A DNA stretch of 64,000 nt from Aeromicrobium chenweiae. GTDB lineage: Bacteria > Actinomycetota > Actinomycetes > Propionibacteriales > Nocardioidaceae. The notes beneath the pieces are model-generated. The model was not told where the DNA came from and did not search any database. It was given only the letters and a program-made list of their open reading frames with translations. This document shows positions 16,537 to 24,896 of this stretch, piece by piece (positions within the stretch are counted from its first letter, which is position 1; every line of letters begins with the position of its first letter). The position numbers were made by a program, and so were the translations under genes. The stretch is from the NCBI RefSeq assembly GCF_003065605.1, contig NZ_CP026952.1, positions 2,728,001-2,792,000 on the forward strand, in the 5' to 3' direction.

Positions 16537-18522
16537 TCAGGAACGCGCGGCCGCCTGCAGGTCCGTGACCGTGGTGACGGGACGCTGGCACACGAACCCG
16601 CGGCACACGTACGCCGCGGCGTCGCCGTCGACGAGGTCACGCTGGTCGAACAGCGGGATCGCCAGCCCCGGCTCCCCCGCCACGACGACCGCACCGGGCG
16701 AGGTGAGGCTCAGCGCGCCCCGGTGCAGCTCCGTGCGCTGCTCGGGTGCGCCGACGACCGCGACCTCCAGCGGACCGGCGACGAGCGCCTCGGCGGCGGC
16801 GAGCGTCCAGCCCGCGAACCGGGGAAGCTGGGTCGCGATCGACGAGGCCGCCGCGATGCCGGACTCCGCGGCCTCGCGGTAGCGGTGATCGCCGGTGATC
16901 GCGGCGAGCGCGATCAGGGCGTGCATGGCCGCCGACGTGCCTGACGGGTACGCGTTGTCCGAGGCGTCCTGGGGCCGGACGACGAGCGTCTCGGCATCGT
17001 CGGCGGTGTCGAAGAACCCGCCCGCGGGGTCGGCGAAGTGCTCGACGACCCGGTCCAGCACCAGCCGCGCCCGGTCGAGCCAGACCGCGTCGCCGTTGAC
17101 GCCGAGCACCGCGAGGAACGCCTCGGCGACCGCGCCGTGGTCCTCGAGCACCGCCGCGTTGGTGCCCGCCACGCCGTCGCGGGACGTGCGCCGGAAGCCG
17201 TCGGCGAGGTGGACGTCATGGATCAGCTCGGCTGCCGTCACGGCCGCGGCGGTGAAGTCGGGCTCGTCCAGGAGGACCCCGGCCTCGGCCAGGGCCGAGA
17301 TGGCCATGCCGTTCCACGACGCGACGACCTTGTCGTCCCGGGCCGGGCGCGTCCGCTCCGCGCGAGCGGCCACGAGCCGGGCACGGACGTCCTGCCAGCG
17401 CGCGTCGTCGTCCGGGTCCTGGAGCAGCTGCAGCGTGGAGAAGCCGCGCTCGAACGTCCCTGGGCCGGTCACCGACAGCAGCTGCGCCGCCCAGGCGCCG
17501 TCCGCCGCACCGAGGGTGCGCATCAGCTGGTTGGGGTTGAAGACGTAGAACGTGCCCTCGTGGCCGTCGCTGTCCGCGTCGAGCGCGGACGCGAATCCGC
17601 CCTCCGGCGTGCGGAGTTCGTCGAGCAGGAACCGCCCGGTCTCGCGGACGACCCGCTCGGCCAGCGGCGACCCGCTCGCGCGCCACCAGTGCAGGTAGAC
17701 CCGCAGCAGCAACGCGTTGTCGTACAGCATCTTCTCGAAGTGCGGCACCCGCCAGTAGCGGTCCACGCTGTAGCGGGCGAAGCCGCCGGTCAGCTGGTCG
17801 TACATGCCGCCGCGGGCCATCGCCTCGCACGTGCCCGCGACCATGTCCATCGCCTGCTGCGACCCGGTGCGGGCGGCGTTGCGGAGGAGGAACTCCAGCA
17901 CCATCGAGGGCGGGAACTTCGGGCTCGCGCCGAAGCCTCCCGCGTCCTGGTCGTACGACCCGGCCAAGGTCGCGACCGCCTCGTCGAGCTGGTCCGTGCC
18001 GAGCGGGCCGCCGGTCGGTCCGGCCGTGTCCTTGAGGTGGTTCAGGACGTCCTGGCTGACGGTGAGCACCTCGTCGCGGCGGTTCTCCCACGCGTCCGCG
18101 AGCGCCTGCAGCACCTGGCTGAACGCCGGCGCCCCCTGGCGCGGCTCGGGCGGGAAGTACGTGCCGGCGAAGAACGGCTCGCCCTCCGGGGTCAGAACAC
18201 ACGTCATCGGCCAGCCGCCGTGACCCGTCATGGCCTGCGTCGCCTGCATGTAGACCGCGTCGATGTCGGGACGTTCCTCGCGGTCGACCTTGATGTTGAC
18301 GAAGTGGTCGTTCATGTACGCCGCGGTCGCCGCGTCCTCGAACGACTCGTGCGCCATGACGTGGCACCAGTGGCAGGCCGCGTAGCCGACGCTCAGCAGG
18401 ATCGGGCGGTCGAGCGTCCGGGCCGTCTCGAGCGCCTCAGGGCTCCACTCCCACCAGTCGACCGGGTTGTCCCGGTGCTGCTGGAGGTAGGGGCTGGTGG
18501 CCTCGGCAAGACGATTGGGCAT
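16537..18522 (-). CDS. DUF255 / YyaL thioredoxin-domain protein
   Basis: A 661-residue protein of the YyaL/SPATA20 family. The N-terminal thioredoxin-like domain (residues 1-165) begins with SPYLQQHRDNPVDWWEW and has the CxxC centre ACHWCHVMAHESFED. The remainder is an alpha/alpha toroid resembling N-acylglucosamine 2-epimerase and glycoside hydrolases (GGMYDQLTGGFARYSVDRYW, HFEKMLYDNALLL). Its biochemical activity is unknown. It belongs to the conserved backbone (Rv1084 equivalent). The ATG at 18522 is supported by a leaderless-type promoter. Confidence 0.92.
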   Translation of the reverse strand: MPNRLAEATSPYLQQHRDNPVDWWEWSPEALETARTLDRPILLSVGYAACHWCHVMAHESFEDAATAAYMNDHFVNIKVDREERPDIDAVYMQATQAMTGHGGWPMTCVLTPEGEPFFAGTYFPPEPRQGAPAFSQVLQALADAWENRRDEVLTVSQDVLNHLKDTAGPTGGPLGTDQLDEAVATLAGSYDQDAGGFGASPKFPPSMVLEFLLRNAARTGSQQAMDMVAGTCEAMARGGMYDQLTGGFARYSVDRYWRVPHFEKMLYDNALLLRVYLHWWRASGSPLAERVVRETGRFLLDELRTPEGGFASALDADSDGHEGTFYVFNPNQLMRTLGAADGAWAAQLLSVTGPGTFERGFSTLQLLQDPDDDARWQDVRARLVAARAERTRPARDDKVVASWNGMAISALAEAGVLLDEPDFTAAAVTAAELIHDVHLADGFRRTSRDGVAGTNAAVLEDHGAVAEAFLAVLGVNGDAVWLDRARLVLDRVVEHFADPAGGFFDTADDAETLVVRPQDASDNAYPSGTSAAMHALIALAAITGDHRYREAAESGIAAASSIATQLPRFAGWTLAAAEALVAGPLEVAVVGAPEQRTELHRGALSLTSPGAVVVAGEPGLAIPLFDQRDLVDGDAAAYVCRGFVCQRPVTTVTDLQAAARS

Positions 18523-18528
18523 ACCGCC

Positions 18529-18534
18529 AGCCTA
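18529..18534 (-). promoter_or_regulatory. -10 element for the DUF255 gene (leaderless)
   Basis: On the minus strand TAGGCT lies 6 nt before the ATG at 18522, with no Shine-Dalgarno sequence. Confidence 0.5.
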
Positions 18535-18583
18535 GGCGCGCAGCCGGATGTCGCATGAGCACGAAGCCCGAGCGGACCCGCGG

Positions 18584-18817
18584 TCAGGTGCGGTCGTGCG
18601 GGGTGGTGCGCTTGACGCCCGGGTCGCTGCCGTCCTGGTCCCACGGCTGCAGCGCCTTCTTGCTGTGCCGCATGAAGGAGCGCGCGAGGAAGTAGGTCGC
18701 GATGATCAGCAGGACCACGATCCCCAGTGCGACCCAGCCCGGCTTGACGTCGTTCGGGTCGAGGCGCTTGCCGTCGGCTTTCGCCGCGAGGTCGGCCAGG
18801 AAGACGTAGGAACGCAT
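18584..18817 (-). CDS. Small single-span membrane protein
   Basis: A 77-residue protein with one strong membrane helix at about residues 28-46 (WVALGIVVLLIIATYFLARS). A short polar N-terminus precedes it, and a basic-then-acidic tail (RHSKKALQPWDQDG) follows. By position between the mca side and the DUF255 gene it matches the short conserved hypothetical Rv1083 of mycobacteria (from memory of gene order). No function is known. The start is fixed by a -10 element 6 nt upstream. Confidence 0.75.
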   Translation of the reverse strand: MRSYVFLADLAAKADGKRLDPNDVKPGWVALGIVVLLIIATYFLARSFMRHSKKALQPWDQDGSDPGVKRTTPHDRT

Positions 18818-18823
18818 GCCTCC

Positions 18824-18829
18824 ATCCTA
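18824..18829 (-). promoter_or_regulatory. -10 element for the small membrane protein gene (leaderless)
   Basis: On the minus strand TAGGAT lies 6 nt before the ATG at 18817. Its first three bases are also the TAG stop codon of the upstream AraC-type gene. Confidence 0.48.
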
Positions 18830-19645
18830 CGCGCCCGGGTGAGCCCGTCTCTCGTACGTCCGGGGCGGAGTCCCCACCACCGCGGTGAAGGCCCGGGTCA
18901 GGTGGGACTGGTCGGCGAAGCCCAGCTCGATCGCCAGCGCGGCCCAGTCCGTGGGCCCCGCGTGCGCAGCCGCGGCCGCGTCGAGCAGGCGGAAGCGCTG
19001 CACCACCCACTTGGGCCCGATGCCGAGGTACGCCGTGAAGTGACGCTGCAACGTCCGCAGGCTCACGCCGGCGTGGTCCGCGAGCTGGTCGGCGCGCGTG
19101 ATGGAGGGATCCACCTCCGCCGCCCGGACCAACGCGTTGAGCTCGTCCGCCACGGGGTCGGGCACTGCCCCGCACGCATCCAGGTGCGCCTGGAGGGTGG
19201 CCGCCATCTCCTCGTCCGTCGCGCCGGGCCTCAGCAACGCTGCCGCGGCCGCGGAGTCGTCCGGGCCGACGAGGTCGCCGAGCGGCACCACCCGTCCGGC
19301 GACCCGGCCGAGGTCGGCCCCGAGGACGGCCCGGAAGCTCGCGGGCCGGAACGTCGCGCCGATGACCTGCCCCGACCCTTCGAGCGTGCGGACGAAGGGC
19401 TCACGCGTGATCCCGTTGACGAGCAGCCGCGGCACCCCGCGCCAGGGCTCGGCGGTCACGTGCACGCACGGCTGCGGGATGACCTGCTGGTCGTACGGCT
19501 CTGCGACGTCCCACCGGACGATCCAGAGGTACTCGACGAACCGTCTCCAGCGGTCCGACGGCGCGACCCGGGACACGCTGAAGTGCTGCGCAGCCGTGGC
19601 CGGGTGCAGGATCGCGGCCTCACCCCGTCCGTTCGGATCGGTCAT
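18827..19645 (-). CDS. AraC-family transcriptional regulator
   Basis: A 272-residue regulator. The N-terminal half resembles the DUF6597 sensor domain (RFVEYLWIVRWDVAEPY, FRPASFRAVLG). The C-terminal half is the AraC double helix-turn-helix: ADHAGVSLRTLQRHFTAYLG, then IELGFADQSHLTRAFTAVVG. The ATG at 19645 is preferred over an upstream in-frame GTG because the sensor domain begins soon after. Divergent from the DUF3224 gene with only 59 bp between, it probably regulates that gene (inference from layout). The effector is unknown. Confidence 0.87.
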   Translation of the reverse strand: MTDPNGRGEAAILHPATAAQHFSVSRVAPSDRWRRFVEYLWIVRWDVAEPYDQQVIPQPCVHVTAEPWRGVPRLLVNGITREPFVRTLEGSGQVIGATFRPASFRAVLGADLGRVAGRVVPLGDLVGPDDSAAAAALLRPGATDEEMAATLQAHLDACGAVPDPVADELNALVRAAEVDPSITRADQLADHAGVSLRTLQRHFTAYLGIGPKWVVQRFRLLDAAAAAHAGPTDWAALAIELGFADQSHLTRAFTAVVGTPPRTYERRAHPGA

Positions 19646-19691
19646 GGCACCAGTGTCGCGTTTGTGCAAGACCGCGCACACCCCTCGTTCC

Positions 19692-19697
19692 TAGCGT
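19692..19697 (+). promoter_or_regulatory. -10 element for the DUF3224 gene (leaderless)
   Basis: TAGCGT lies 7 nt before the ATG at 19705, with no Shine-Dalgarno sequence. Confidence 0.5.
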
Positions 19698-19704
19698 CGA
19701 GGGC

Positions 19705-20142
19705 ATGACCCGCTCGCACACCACCACCGCCAGGTTCACCGTCGCCGGATGGAAGGAGGAGGTCGTCGTCGACATCGACCACGACGGCCAGGAGATCAAC
19801 GGAGTGACGTACCCGAAGCGCGGGTTCAGCCGCGCCGACGTCACCTACGCGTACTCCGGCTCGATCGAGGGCACCAGCACCCTCGCGTACCTCATCTCGT
19901 ACCGTCCCGGCTCGGCTCCGGTCGTCGGCTTCGAGCACTTCACCGGCTCGATCGACGGCCACGACGGCTCGGTCGTCCTGCAGCACGCCGGCGAGCACGA
20001 CGCCGAGGCCGTCCGGGCGACTCTGCAGGTCGTCCCCGGCATGGGCACCGGAGGGCTCGAGGGCCTGACCGGCGAGGCCACCGTCGAGATCGCCGGTCAC
20101 AGCGACGACGGCTACGCGATCACGCTCGCGTACGAGCTGTAG
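19705..20142 (+). CDS. DUF3224 domain protein
   Basis: A 145-residue beta-rich protein of the DUF3224 family. Typical features are an N-terminal TARFTVAGWKEEVV strand, VTYAYSGSIEGTSTLAYLI, and VGFEHFTGSIDGHDGSVVLQ followed by GTGGLEGLTGEATVEI near the end. The fold is an allene-oxide-cyclase-like barrel by family description, with unknown function. Divergent AraC-type control is likely. Its stop lies only 3 bp from the stop of the convergent CDF transporter gene. Confidence 0.85.
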   Translation: MTRSHTTTARFTVAGWKEEVVVDIDHDGQEINGVTYPKRGFSRADVTYAYSGSIEGTSTLAYLISYRPGSAPVVGFEHFTGSIDGHDGSVVLQHAGEHDAEAVRATLQVVPGMGTGGLEGLTGEATVEIAGHSDDGYAITLAYEL

Positions 20143-20145
20143 CCG

Positions 20146-21084
20146 TCAGTCGGGCGGCTCGATCCCGTCCAGGTCGGCGTCCGGGGGCCGGCCGGGGCGC
20201 GACACCGTCAGCACCGCCTCCACGACGGCCTCCTCGGACTCGATCCGGCGCTCCAGCGCACGCAGCCGGTCCGCGACGATGGACTCGGTCTCGTCACCCA
20301 CCAGGTCGACGCTCGCGACGAGGTAGAGCCGGTGCGGGCCGACGAACTCGACGTGCAGGTAGCCCACGCTCGCGACCTCGGGCATCGACACGATGCGGTT
20401 GCGGACCAGTGCGTCGATCTCGGGCGTGACCGCCTCCCCCACCAGGAACCGGCGGTTGCGGTCGATCAGCACGAACGCGATCACCGCGAGGAGCACGCCG
20501 ACCAGGATCGATCCCATCGCGTCGTAGACCGGCGAGCCCGTCGCGTGGTGCAGCATGATGCCGGTGGCGGCGATGACGATGCCGATCAACGCGGCCGCGT
20601 CCTCCGCGAACACCGCACGCAACGTCGGGTCGGACGTCGAGAGCGCGGTCTGCAGCACGGACTGGTCGGTGGCAGCCGCACCGCGGTGCACCTGCCGGTA
20701 CGCCTGCAGGAACGACGTCCCCTCCAGCACGAACGAGATGCCCAGGACGACGTACGCGATCGTGAAGCTGTCGTTGCCCTCCTCGGCGCCGAGCTCCTGG
20801 ACGCCGTGGATGATCGACACCGCGGCACCCGCGACGAACAGGCCCACCGCCGCGAACAACGACCACACGTACGCCTCGCGGCCGTACCCGTGCGGGTGGG
20901 TGTGGTCCGCCCGGCGGCGGGAGCGGCGGTCGGCGATGACAAGGAAGACCTCGTTGCCGGTGTCCGCCCAGGAGTGCGCCGACTCCGCGACCATCGACGC
21001 GGAACCGGTCATCACCGCCGCGGCCGTCTTCGCCAGCGCCACGAGGGCGTTGGCGGTGAAGGCCAGCACGACGGTGATGTTCAC
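20146..21084 (-). CDS. Cation diffusion facilitator family transporter
   Basis: A 312-residue CDF exporter with about six membrane helices, expected to export zinc or another divalent cation by proton exchange. The metal-site helix 2 reads MVAESAHSWADTGNEVF, where H and D are ligands. Helix 5 has FAEDAAALIG (D and nearby residues). A HTHPHGYGREAYVW His-rich loop lies between helices 2 and 3. The cytoplasmic C-terminal domain (from about residue 215) has GYLHVEFVGPHRLYLVASVD. It starts 4 nt after the mca stop, so it is probably in the mca transcript. Confidence 0.92.
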   Translation of the reverse strand: MNITVVLAFTANALVALAKTAAAVMTGSASMVAESAHSWADTGNEVFLVIADRRSRRRADHTHPHGYGREAYVWSLFAAVGLFVAGAAVSIIHGVQELGAEEGNDSFTIAYVVLGISFVLEGTSFLQAYRQVHRGAAATDQSVLQTALSTSDPTLRAVFAEDAAALIGIVIAATGIMLHHATGSPVYDAMGSILVGVLLAVIAFVLIDRNRRFLVGEAVTPEIDALVRNRIVSMPEVASVGYLHVEFVGPHRLYLVASVDLVGDETESIVADRLRALERRIESEEAVVEAVLTVSRPGRPPDADLDGIEPPD

Positions 21085-21088
21085 GTCA

Positions 21089-21961
21089 TCAGCGCAGTCC
21101 GGCGAACAGATCCGTCTCGGGGATGCTCGTCTCGACCTTGGAGTCGACCAGCTGGTAGTCCTCGCTCGGCCACGCCTCGGCCTGGATCTCGCGGGGGACG
21201 GCGAAGAACCAGCCGTCGGGATCGATCTGCGTCGCGTGGGCGAGCAGAGCCGCGTCGCGGACCGGGAAGTACTCCGCGCACTCGACCCGCGTGGTCAGCC
21301 GCTCCTCGTCCTCGGGCTTGCGCTCCCAGTCCTTGAACCGCTCCGCGTACGGGTTCTCCAGGCCGTGCGACTCCATCGCCTTGGCGATCGCCTCCATGCG
21401 CTCCCAGCTCCAGCCGAGGTGGTAGTAGAGCTTGGAGACCTGCCACGGCTCACCCGCGTCGGGGTAGCGCGTCGGATCGGCCGCGGCCTCGTACGCCTCG
21501 ACGCTGATCTTGTGGCACATGATGTGGTCCGGGTGCGGGTATCCGCCGTTCTCGTCGTACGTCGTCAGGACGTGCGGCTTGAACGACCTGATCAGCCGGA
21601 CGAGGGGCTCGGCGGCCTCCTCGACCGACTTGAGACCGAAGCAGCCCTCGGGCAGCGGCGGCTTGGGGTCGCCCTCGGGCCAGCCGGAGTCGACGAAGCC
21701 GAGCCAGTCCTGGGTGACGCCGAGGATCGCGCGGGCCCGGTCCATCTCCTCGCGACGGATCAGCGTGATGAGCTCGGGGTCGTCCTCGATGCCGGGGTGC
21801 TTGAACTGCGGGTTGAGGATCGACCCGCGCTCGCCCCCCGTGCAGGTCACCACGTGGACGTCGACGCCCTCCGCGACGTACTTCGCGGTCGACGCGGCCC
21901 CCTTGCTCGACTCGTCGTCAGGGTGGGCGTGCACGTGCATGAGGCGGAGCTTCTCGGCCAC
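21089..21961 (-). CDS. mca: Mycothiol S-conjugate amidase Mca
   Basis: A 290-residue zinc amidase that cleaves mycothiol conjugates of toxins and drugs to mercapturic acids plus GlcN-Ins. The zinc motif is HVHAHPDDESSKG, with the second metal region YPHPDHIMCHKIS. CTGGERGSILNP and YDENGGYPHPDH are characteristic of the MshB/Mca family. Length and the C-terminal EVECAEYFPVRD-like segment favour Mca over MshB. A GTG at 21961 follows a GAAGGAGAACC ribosome site, so unlike many neighbours this gene is leadered. It marks the organism as a mycothiol producer. Confidence 0.95.
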   Translation of the reverse strand: MAEKLRLMHVHAHPDDESSKGAASTAKYVAEGVDVHVVTCTGGERGSILNPQFKHPGIEDDPELITLIRREEMDRARAILGVTQDWLGFVDSGWPEGDPKPPLPEGCFGLKSVEEAAEPLVRLIRSFKPHVLTTYDENGGYPHPDHIMCHKISVEAYEAAADPTRYPDAGEPWQVSKLYYHLGWSWERMEAIAKAMESHGLENPYAERFKDWERKPEDEERLTTRVECAEYFPVRDAALLAHATQIDPDGWFFAVPREIQAEAWPSEDYQLVDSKVETSIPETDLFAGLR

Positions 21962-22084
21962 GGTTCTCCTTCAGAGGGCGTTCACAAATCCTTGCACCTG
22001 CGGCAACGCCCTGCGCGCGGTGGATGTTCCCCGCCATCCGGCCCGTCCTGCCGGGCGCTGGGTGCACCTGAGACAATGGACCAC

Positions 22085-22462
22085 GTGACCGACCTCAGCT
22101 CTCGCTACGGGACCAGCAAGCGCCCCCGCTGGTTCTGGCCCGCCGTCGCAGCCGTCGGCATCACGCTGGGCGTGGCGTTCGCGGCCTGGGTCGGCTTCCA
22201 GAAGGACCCCGTGACCGGCCGGCTCTGGGGCTACGACGTCGTCGACGACCACACCGTCTCGATCACGCTGGACGTGATCCGTCCCGATCCCGTCGCCGCC
22301 CGGTGCACCGTCTACGCGCAGGCCGAGGACCACTCGATCGTCGGCGAGAAGACGATCAACCTGCCGGCCACGGACAAGGAGAAGGTCCGGGTCACCGCCG
22401 ACATCGAGACCGAGCGGGCGGCCGTCAACGGTGTGCTGAGAACGTGTGTCGTCGTTGATTGA
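22085..22462 (+). CDS. DUF4307 membrane-anchored protein
   Basis: A 125-residue protein with one N-terminal membrane helix (WFWPAVAAVGITLGVAFAAWV) and an extracytoplasmic beta domain (VVDDHTVSITLDVIRPDPVA, RCTVYAQAEDHSIVGEKTIN). It is the DUF4307 family protein normally found between mca and greA in actinomycetes (Rv1081c equivalent). Function is unknown. A weak -10-like GACAAT at 22072 places the GTG at 22085 7 nt downstream. An in-frame ATG at 22076 would add three residues and remains possible. Confidence 0.85.
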   Translation: MTDLSSRYGTSKRPRWFWPAVAAVGITLGVAFAAWVGFQKDPVTGRLWGYDVVDDHTVSITLDVIRPDPVAARCTVYAQAEDHSIVGEKTINLPATDKEKVRVTADIETERAAVNGVLRTCVVVD

Positions 22463-22480
22463 GTGATAGCCTCGTCAGTT

Positions 22481-22504
22481 CACCCCGGGCGATGGCCCGG
22501 GGTG
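22481..22504 (+). promoter_or_regulatory. Stem-loop in the greA leader
   Basis: CACCCCGGGC and GCCCGGGGTG form a perfect 10-bp stem with a GATG loop. It lies 9 nt downstream of a -10-like TAGCCT (22467-22472) and 22 nt before the greA start. It could end readthrough from the upstream gene or stabilise or control the greA leader. The sequence does not decide. Confidence 0.55.
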
Positions 22505-22526
22505 CAGCACGTAAAGGAGCACTCGC

Positions 22527-23030
22527 ATGACTCAGCCGACCGAGACCGACACCATCTGGGTGACCCAGGAGGCCTACGAGCGTCTGCAGCAGGAGCTCGC
22601 ACACCTGAAGGGTGATGTCTGGACCGACATCACCACCAAGATCGCTGCCGCGCGCGACGAGGGCGACCTCAAGGAGAACGGCGGCTACCACGCCGCCCGC
22701 GAGGAGCAGGGCAAGACCAAGGCCCGCATCGACCAGCTCGAGAGCATGCTCCGGCGTGCCGAGGTCGGCGAGAAGCCGGCCGACGACGGTCTCGTCGAGG
22801 CCGGCATGATCGTGACGATCCGCTTCGCCGGCGACAGCGACACCGAGCAGTTCCTGCTCGGGTCACGCGAGCTGCTCAGCATGGACTCCACCGTCGAGAT
22901 CGACGTGTACTCCCCCACCTCGCCGCTCGGTGCGGCCATCCTCGGCAAGTCCGTCGGTGACACGGTCAGCTACGAGACCCCGAACGGCAAGAGCATGTCG
23001 GTCGAGGTCGTCGCCGCGAAGCCGTTCTGA
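22527..23030 (+). CDS. greA: Transcription elongation factor GreA
   Basis: A 167-residue GreA, which rescues backtracked RNA polymerase by stimulating transcript cleavage. The N-terminal coiled coil covers about residues 10-85 (ITTKIAAARDEGDLKENGGY, with the conserved D and E at the tip). The C-terminal FKBP-like domain ends with SPLGAAILGKSVGDTVSYETPNG. A clear ribosome site (AAAGGAG) precedes the ATG. It carries the slightly longer N-terminus usual for actinomycetes. Backbone gene (Rv1080c equivalent). Confidence 0.96.
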   Translation: MTQPTETDTIWVTQEAYERLQQELAHLKGDVWTDITTKIAAARDEGDLKENGGYHAAREEQGKTKARIDQLESMLRRAEVGEKPADDGLVEAGMIVTIRFAGDSDTEQFLLGSRELLSMDSTVEIDVYSPTSPLGAAILGKSVGDTVSYETPNGKSMSVEVVAAKPF

Positions 23031-23056
23031 GTCCTGACCCCGCTGGGCCAGACGTA

Positions 23057-23088
23057 TTGACCGCGACACGCCTGGCGTGCCGGTCGAA
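23057..23088. terminator. Bidirectional terminator between greA and threonine ammonia-lyase
   Basis: TTGACCG at 23057 pairs with CGGTCGAA ending 23088, and an inner CACGCC-T-GGCGTG stem stacks on it. It lies between two convergent genes, which suits termination from either side. Confidence 0.6.
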
Positions 23089-23115
23089 ACGTCAGGCTCA
23101 GCGGGCACGAGGGCG

Positions 23116-24306
23116 CTAGAGCAGCTCGTAGCCGAGGTCCAGCAGCCGTGCGCTGACCTCGTCGCGATGCTGCGGCCCACGCGTCGCGACCTGGATGTCG
23201 ACGTCGACCTGCCGGACGCCCAGCCGCTCCGACGACCGGTCGTGGTTGACGGTGATCACGTTGACCTGCATGAGCGCGAGGTCGCTGAGCAGGCGCATGA
23301 GCTCCCCCGGACGGTCGCCGATGCGTACGCGCATGGTCAGGAACCGGCCCGCTGCCGCGAGGCCGTGACGGATGACGTCCAGCAGCACGAGGGCGTCGAT
23401 GTTCCCACCGGACAGCACCGCGACGACGGGCCCCTCGAACGCCTCCGGGCGCTCCAGCAACGCGGCGACCGCGGCAGCCCCTGCGGGCTCGACCAGCATC
23501 TTGGCCCGCTCCAGCAGCGAGATGAGCGCCCGGCTGAGCGACTCCTCGCTGACCGTGATGACGTCGTCGAGCAGCGAGTCCAGGATCTCGAACGGGATGT
23601 CCCCGGGCTGGGCGACCGCGATGCCGTCCGCCATGGTGACGCCCATCGGCGCGGCCAGTGGTTGGCCCGCGGCGATCGAGGCGGGGTACGCGGCGGCGTC
23701 CTCGGCCTGCACCCCGATGATCCTCAGGTCGGGGCGCTCGGTGCGCAGCAGCGCGATGCCGGCCGCGAGCCCGCCGCCACCGAGCGGCACGAGGATCGTC
23801 CGGACGTCGGGGCACTGCTCGAGGATCTCGAGTCCCACCGTCCCCTGGCCCGCGATGATGTCCTCGTGGTCGAACGGGTGGATCAGGACCGCGCCGGTGG
23901 TCTCGGCGAAGGCCTTGGCGGGCACCAGCGCCTCGGTGACGCCCGTGCCGTGGAACTCGATGTCGGCGCCGTAGCCCTCGGTCGCGGCGACCTTCGGCAA
24001 CGCCGCGCCGACGGGCATGAAGATCGTCGCCTTCGTGCCGAGCATCGAGGCGGCGAGGGCGACGCCTTGCGCGTGGTTGCCGGCACTCGCCGCCACGACA
24101 CCACGCGCCCGCTCCTCCTCGCTGAGCCGCGAGATGCGGACGTACGCGCCGCGGATCTTGAACGAGCCGGTGCGTTGCAGGTTCTCCGCCTTGAGGAACA
24201 CGTCCTGGCCGGTGCGCGAGCTCAACCAGCGCGAGTGCGCCATCGGGGTGGTCTCCGTGACCCCCTCGAGCAGCTCGCGGGCTCGTCTCACGTCGCTCAG
24301 GTCCAC
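23116..24306 (-). CDS. ilvA: Threonine ammonia-lyase with C-terminal ACT domain
   Basis: A 396-residue PLP enzyme that deaminates threonine (and serine) to 2-oxobutanoate. The PLP lysine is in GSFKIRGAY near residue 50, and the phosphate-binding loop is LGGGGLAAG. The last 75 residues are a single ACT domain (MRVRIGDRPGELMRLLSDLA). This layout fits the short catabolic/TdcB-like type also called IlvA in actinomycetes. A second homologue of biosynthetic type lies at 59480. The GTG at 24306 is supported by a -10 element 6 nt upstream. Confidence 0.9.
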   Translation of the reverse strand: MDLSDVRRARELLEGVTETTPMAHSRWLSSRTGQDVFLKAENLQRTGSFKIRGAYVRISRLSEEERARGVVAASAGNHAQGVALAASMLGTKATIFMPVGAALPKVAATEGYGADIEFHGTGVTEALVPAKAFAETTGAVLIHPFDHEDIIAGQGTVGLEILEQCPDVRTILVPLGGGGLAAGIALLRTERPDLRIIGVQAEDAAAYPASIAAGQPLAAPMGVTMADGIAVAQPGDIPFEILDSLLDDVITVSEESLSRALISLLERAKMLVEPAGAAAVAALLERPEAFEGPVVAVLSGGNIDALVLLDVIRHGLAAAGRFLTMRVRIGDRPGELMRLLSDLALMQVNVITVNHDRSSERLGVRQVDVDIQVATRGPQHRDEVSARLLDLGYELL

Positions 24307-24312
24307 CTGCTC

Positions 24313-24318
24313 AACCTA
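24313..24318 (-). promoter_or_regulatory. -10 element for the threonine ammonia-lyase gene (leaderless)
   Basis: On the minus strand TAGGTT lies 6 nt before the GTG at 24306, with no Shine-Dalgarno sequence. Confidence 0.52.
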
Positions 24319-24387
24319 TAGCGTCGTCCCGCAGGCACGCGTTCGCCGTCGAGACGCGAATAAACCTAAGGGTTATAGGCAACGTGC

Positions 24388-24393
24388 TAACGT
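24388..24393 (+). promoter_or_regulatory. -10 element for the FBP-domain gene (leaderless)
   Basis: TAACGT lies 7 nt before the ATG at 24401. Upstream, at 24363-24374, AACCTAAGGGTT is a short interrupted palindrome that could be an operator for the TetR protein encoded just downstream. Confidence 0.48.
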
Positions 24394-24400
24394 CTATCGC

Positions 24401-24892
24401 ATGGACGTGCCCACCCCCTCCGCCCTGCGGTCCGCCTTCATCAACAGCTCTCGCAGCAAGGCGGCCTCGATGTCGTTGCCGAAGCCGTGGCCGCCGGCCC
24501 GCGCGGACGAGCTCGACTTCCTGGGATGGATCGACCCGAAGGCGCCGCAACGGGCCTATCTCGCGATCGCGCCGGCACCGCTCCACGACCTGACGTGTGT
24601 CGAGCTTCGGCTGCCGAGCAGTCCGGCCCGACGCAGCAAACAGACGATGTGCGACCTGTGCCAGACACCCGACGCCCCGGACGGCTCCCTGCTGATGGTC
24701 GCCCCCCGCGCTGGCGCCCGCGGCCGGAGCGGAGACACAGTCGGCCTCTACATCTGCAGCGACTTCGCCTGCTCGATCCGGGCGCGCAGGCCACTCAAGG
24801 CCCACGAGCGATCGGTCACCGGTGCGCCGGACACCCGGGTCGAGGCGCTGGTCGAGCGCGTCACCGCCTTCGTCGACCGGGTCCGGGGGTAG
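24401..24892 (+). CDS. FBP-domain (FusB-like treble-clef zinc finger) protein
   Basis: A 163-residue protein carrying the FBP domain, the zinc-binding fold of EF-G-binding proteins such as FusB. The cysteine knuckles are MCDLCQTPD near residue 85 and YICSDFACSIRAR near 118, with LFVAPR-like MVAPRAGARGRSGDTVG between them. It probably binds ribosomal translocase EF-G. FusB gives fusidic acid resistance in staphylococci, but resistance here is not implied. It is followed 4 nt later by a TetR regulator gene, so the pair forms an operon. Confidence 0.85.
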   Translation: MDVPTPSALRSAFINSSRSKAASMSLPKPWPPARADELDFLGWIDPKAPQRAYLAIAPAPLHDLTCVELRLPSSPARRSKQTMCDLCQTPDAPDGSLLMVAPRAGARGRSGDTVGLYICSDFACSIRARRPLKAHERSVTGAPDTRVEALVERVTAFVDRVRG

Positions 24893-24896
24893 GGCG

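Noticed and set aside
22481..22504. Riboswitch in the greA leader
   Set aside because: Only one short perfect hairpin is present; there is no complex conserved fold.
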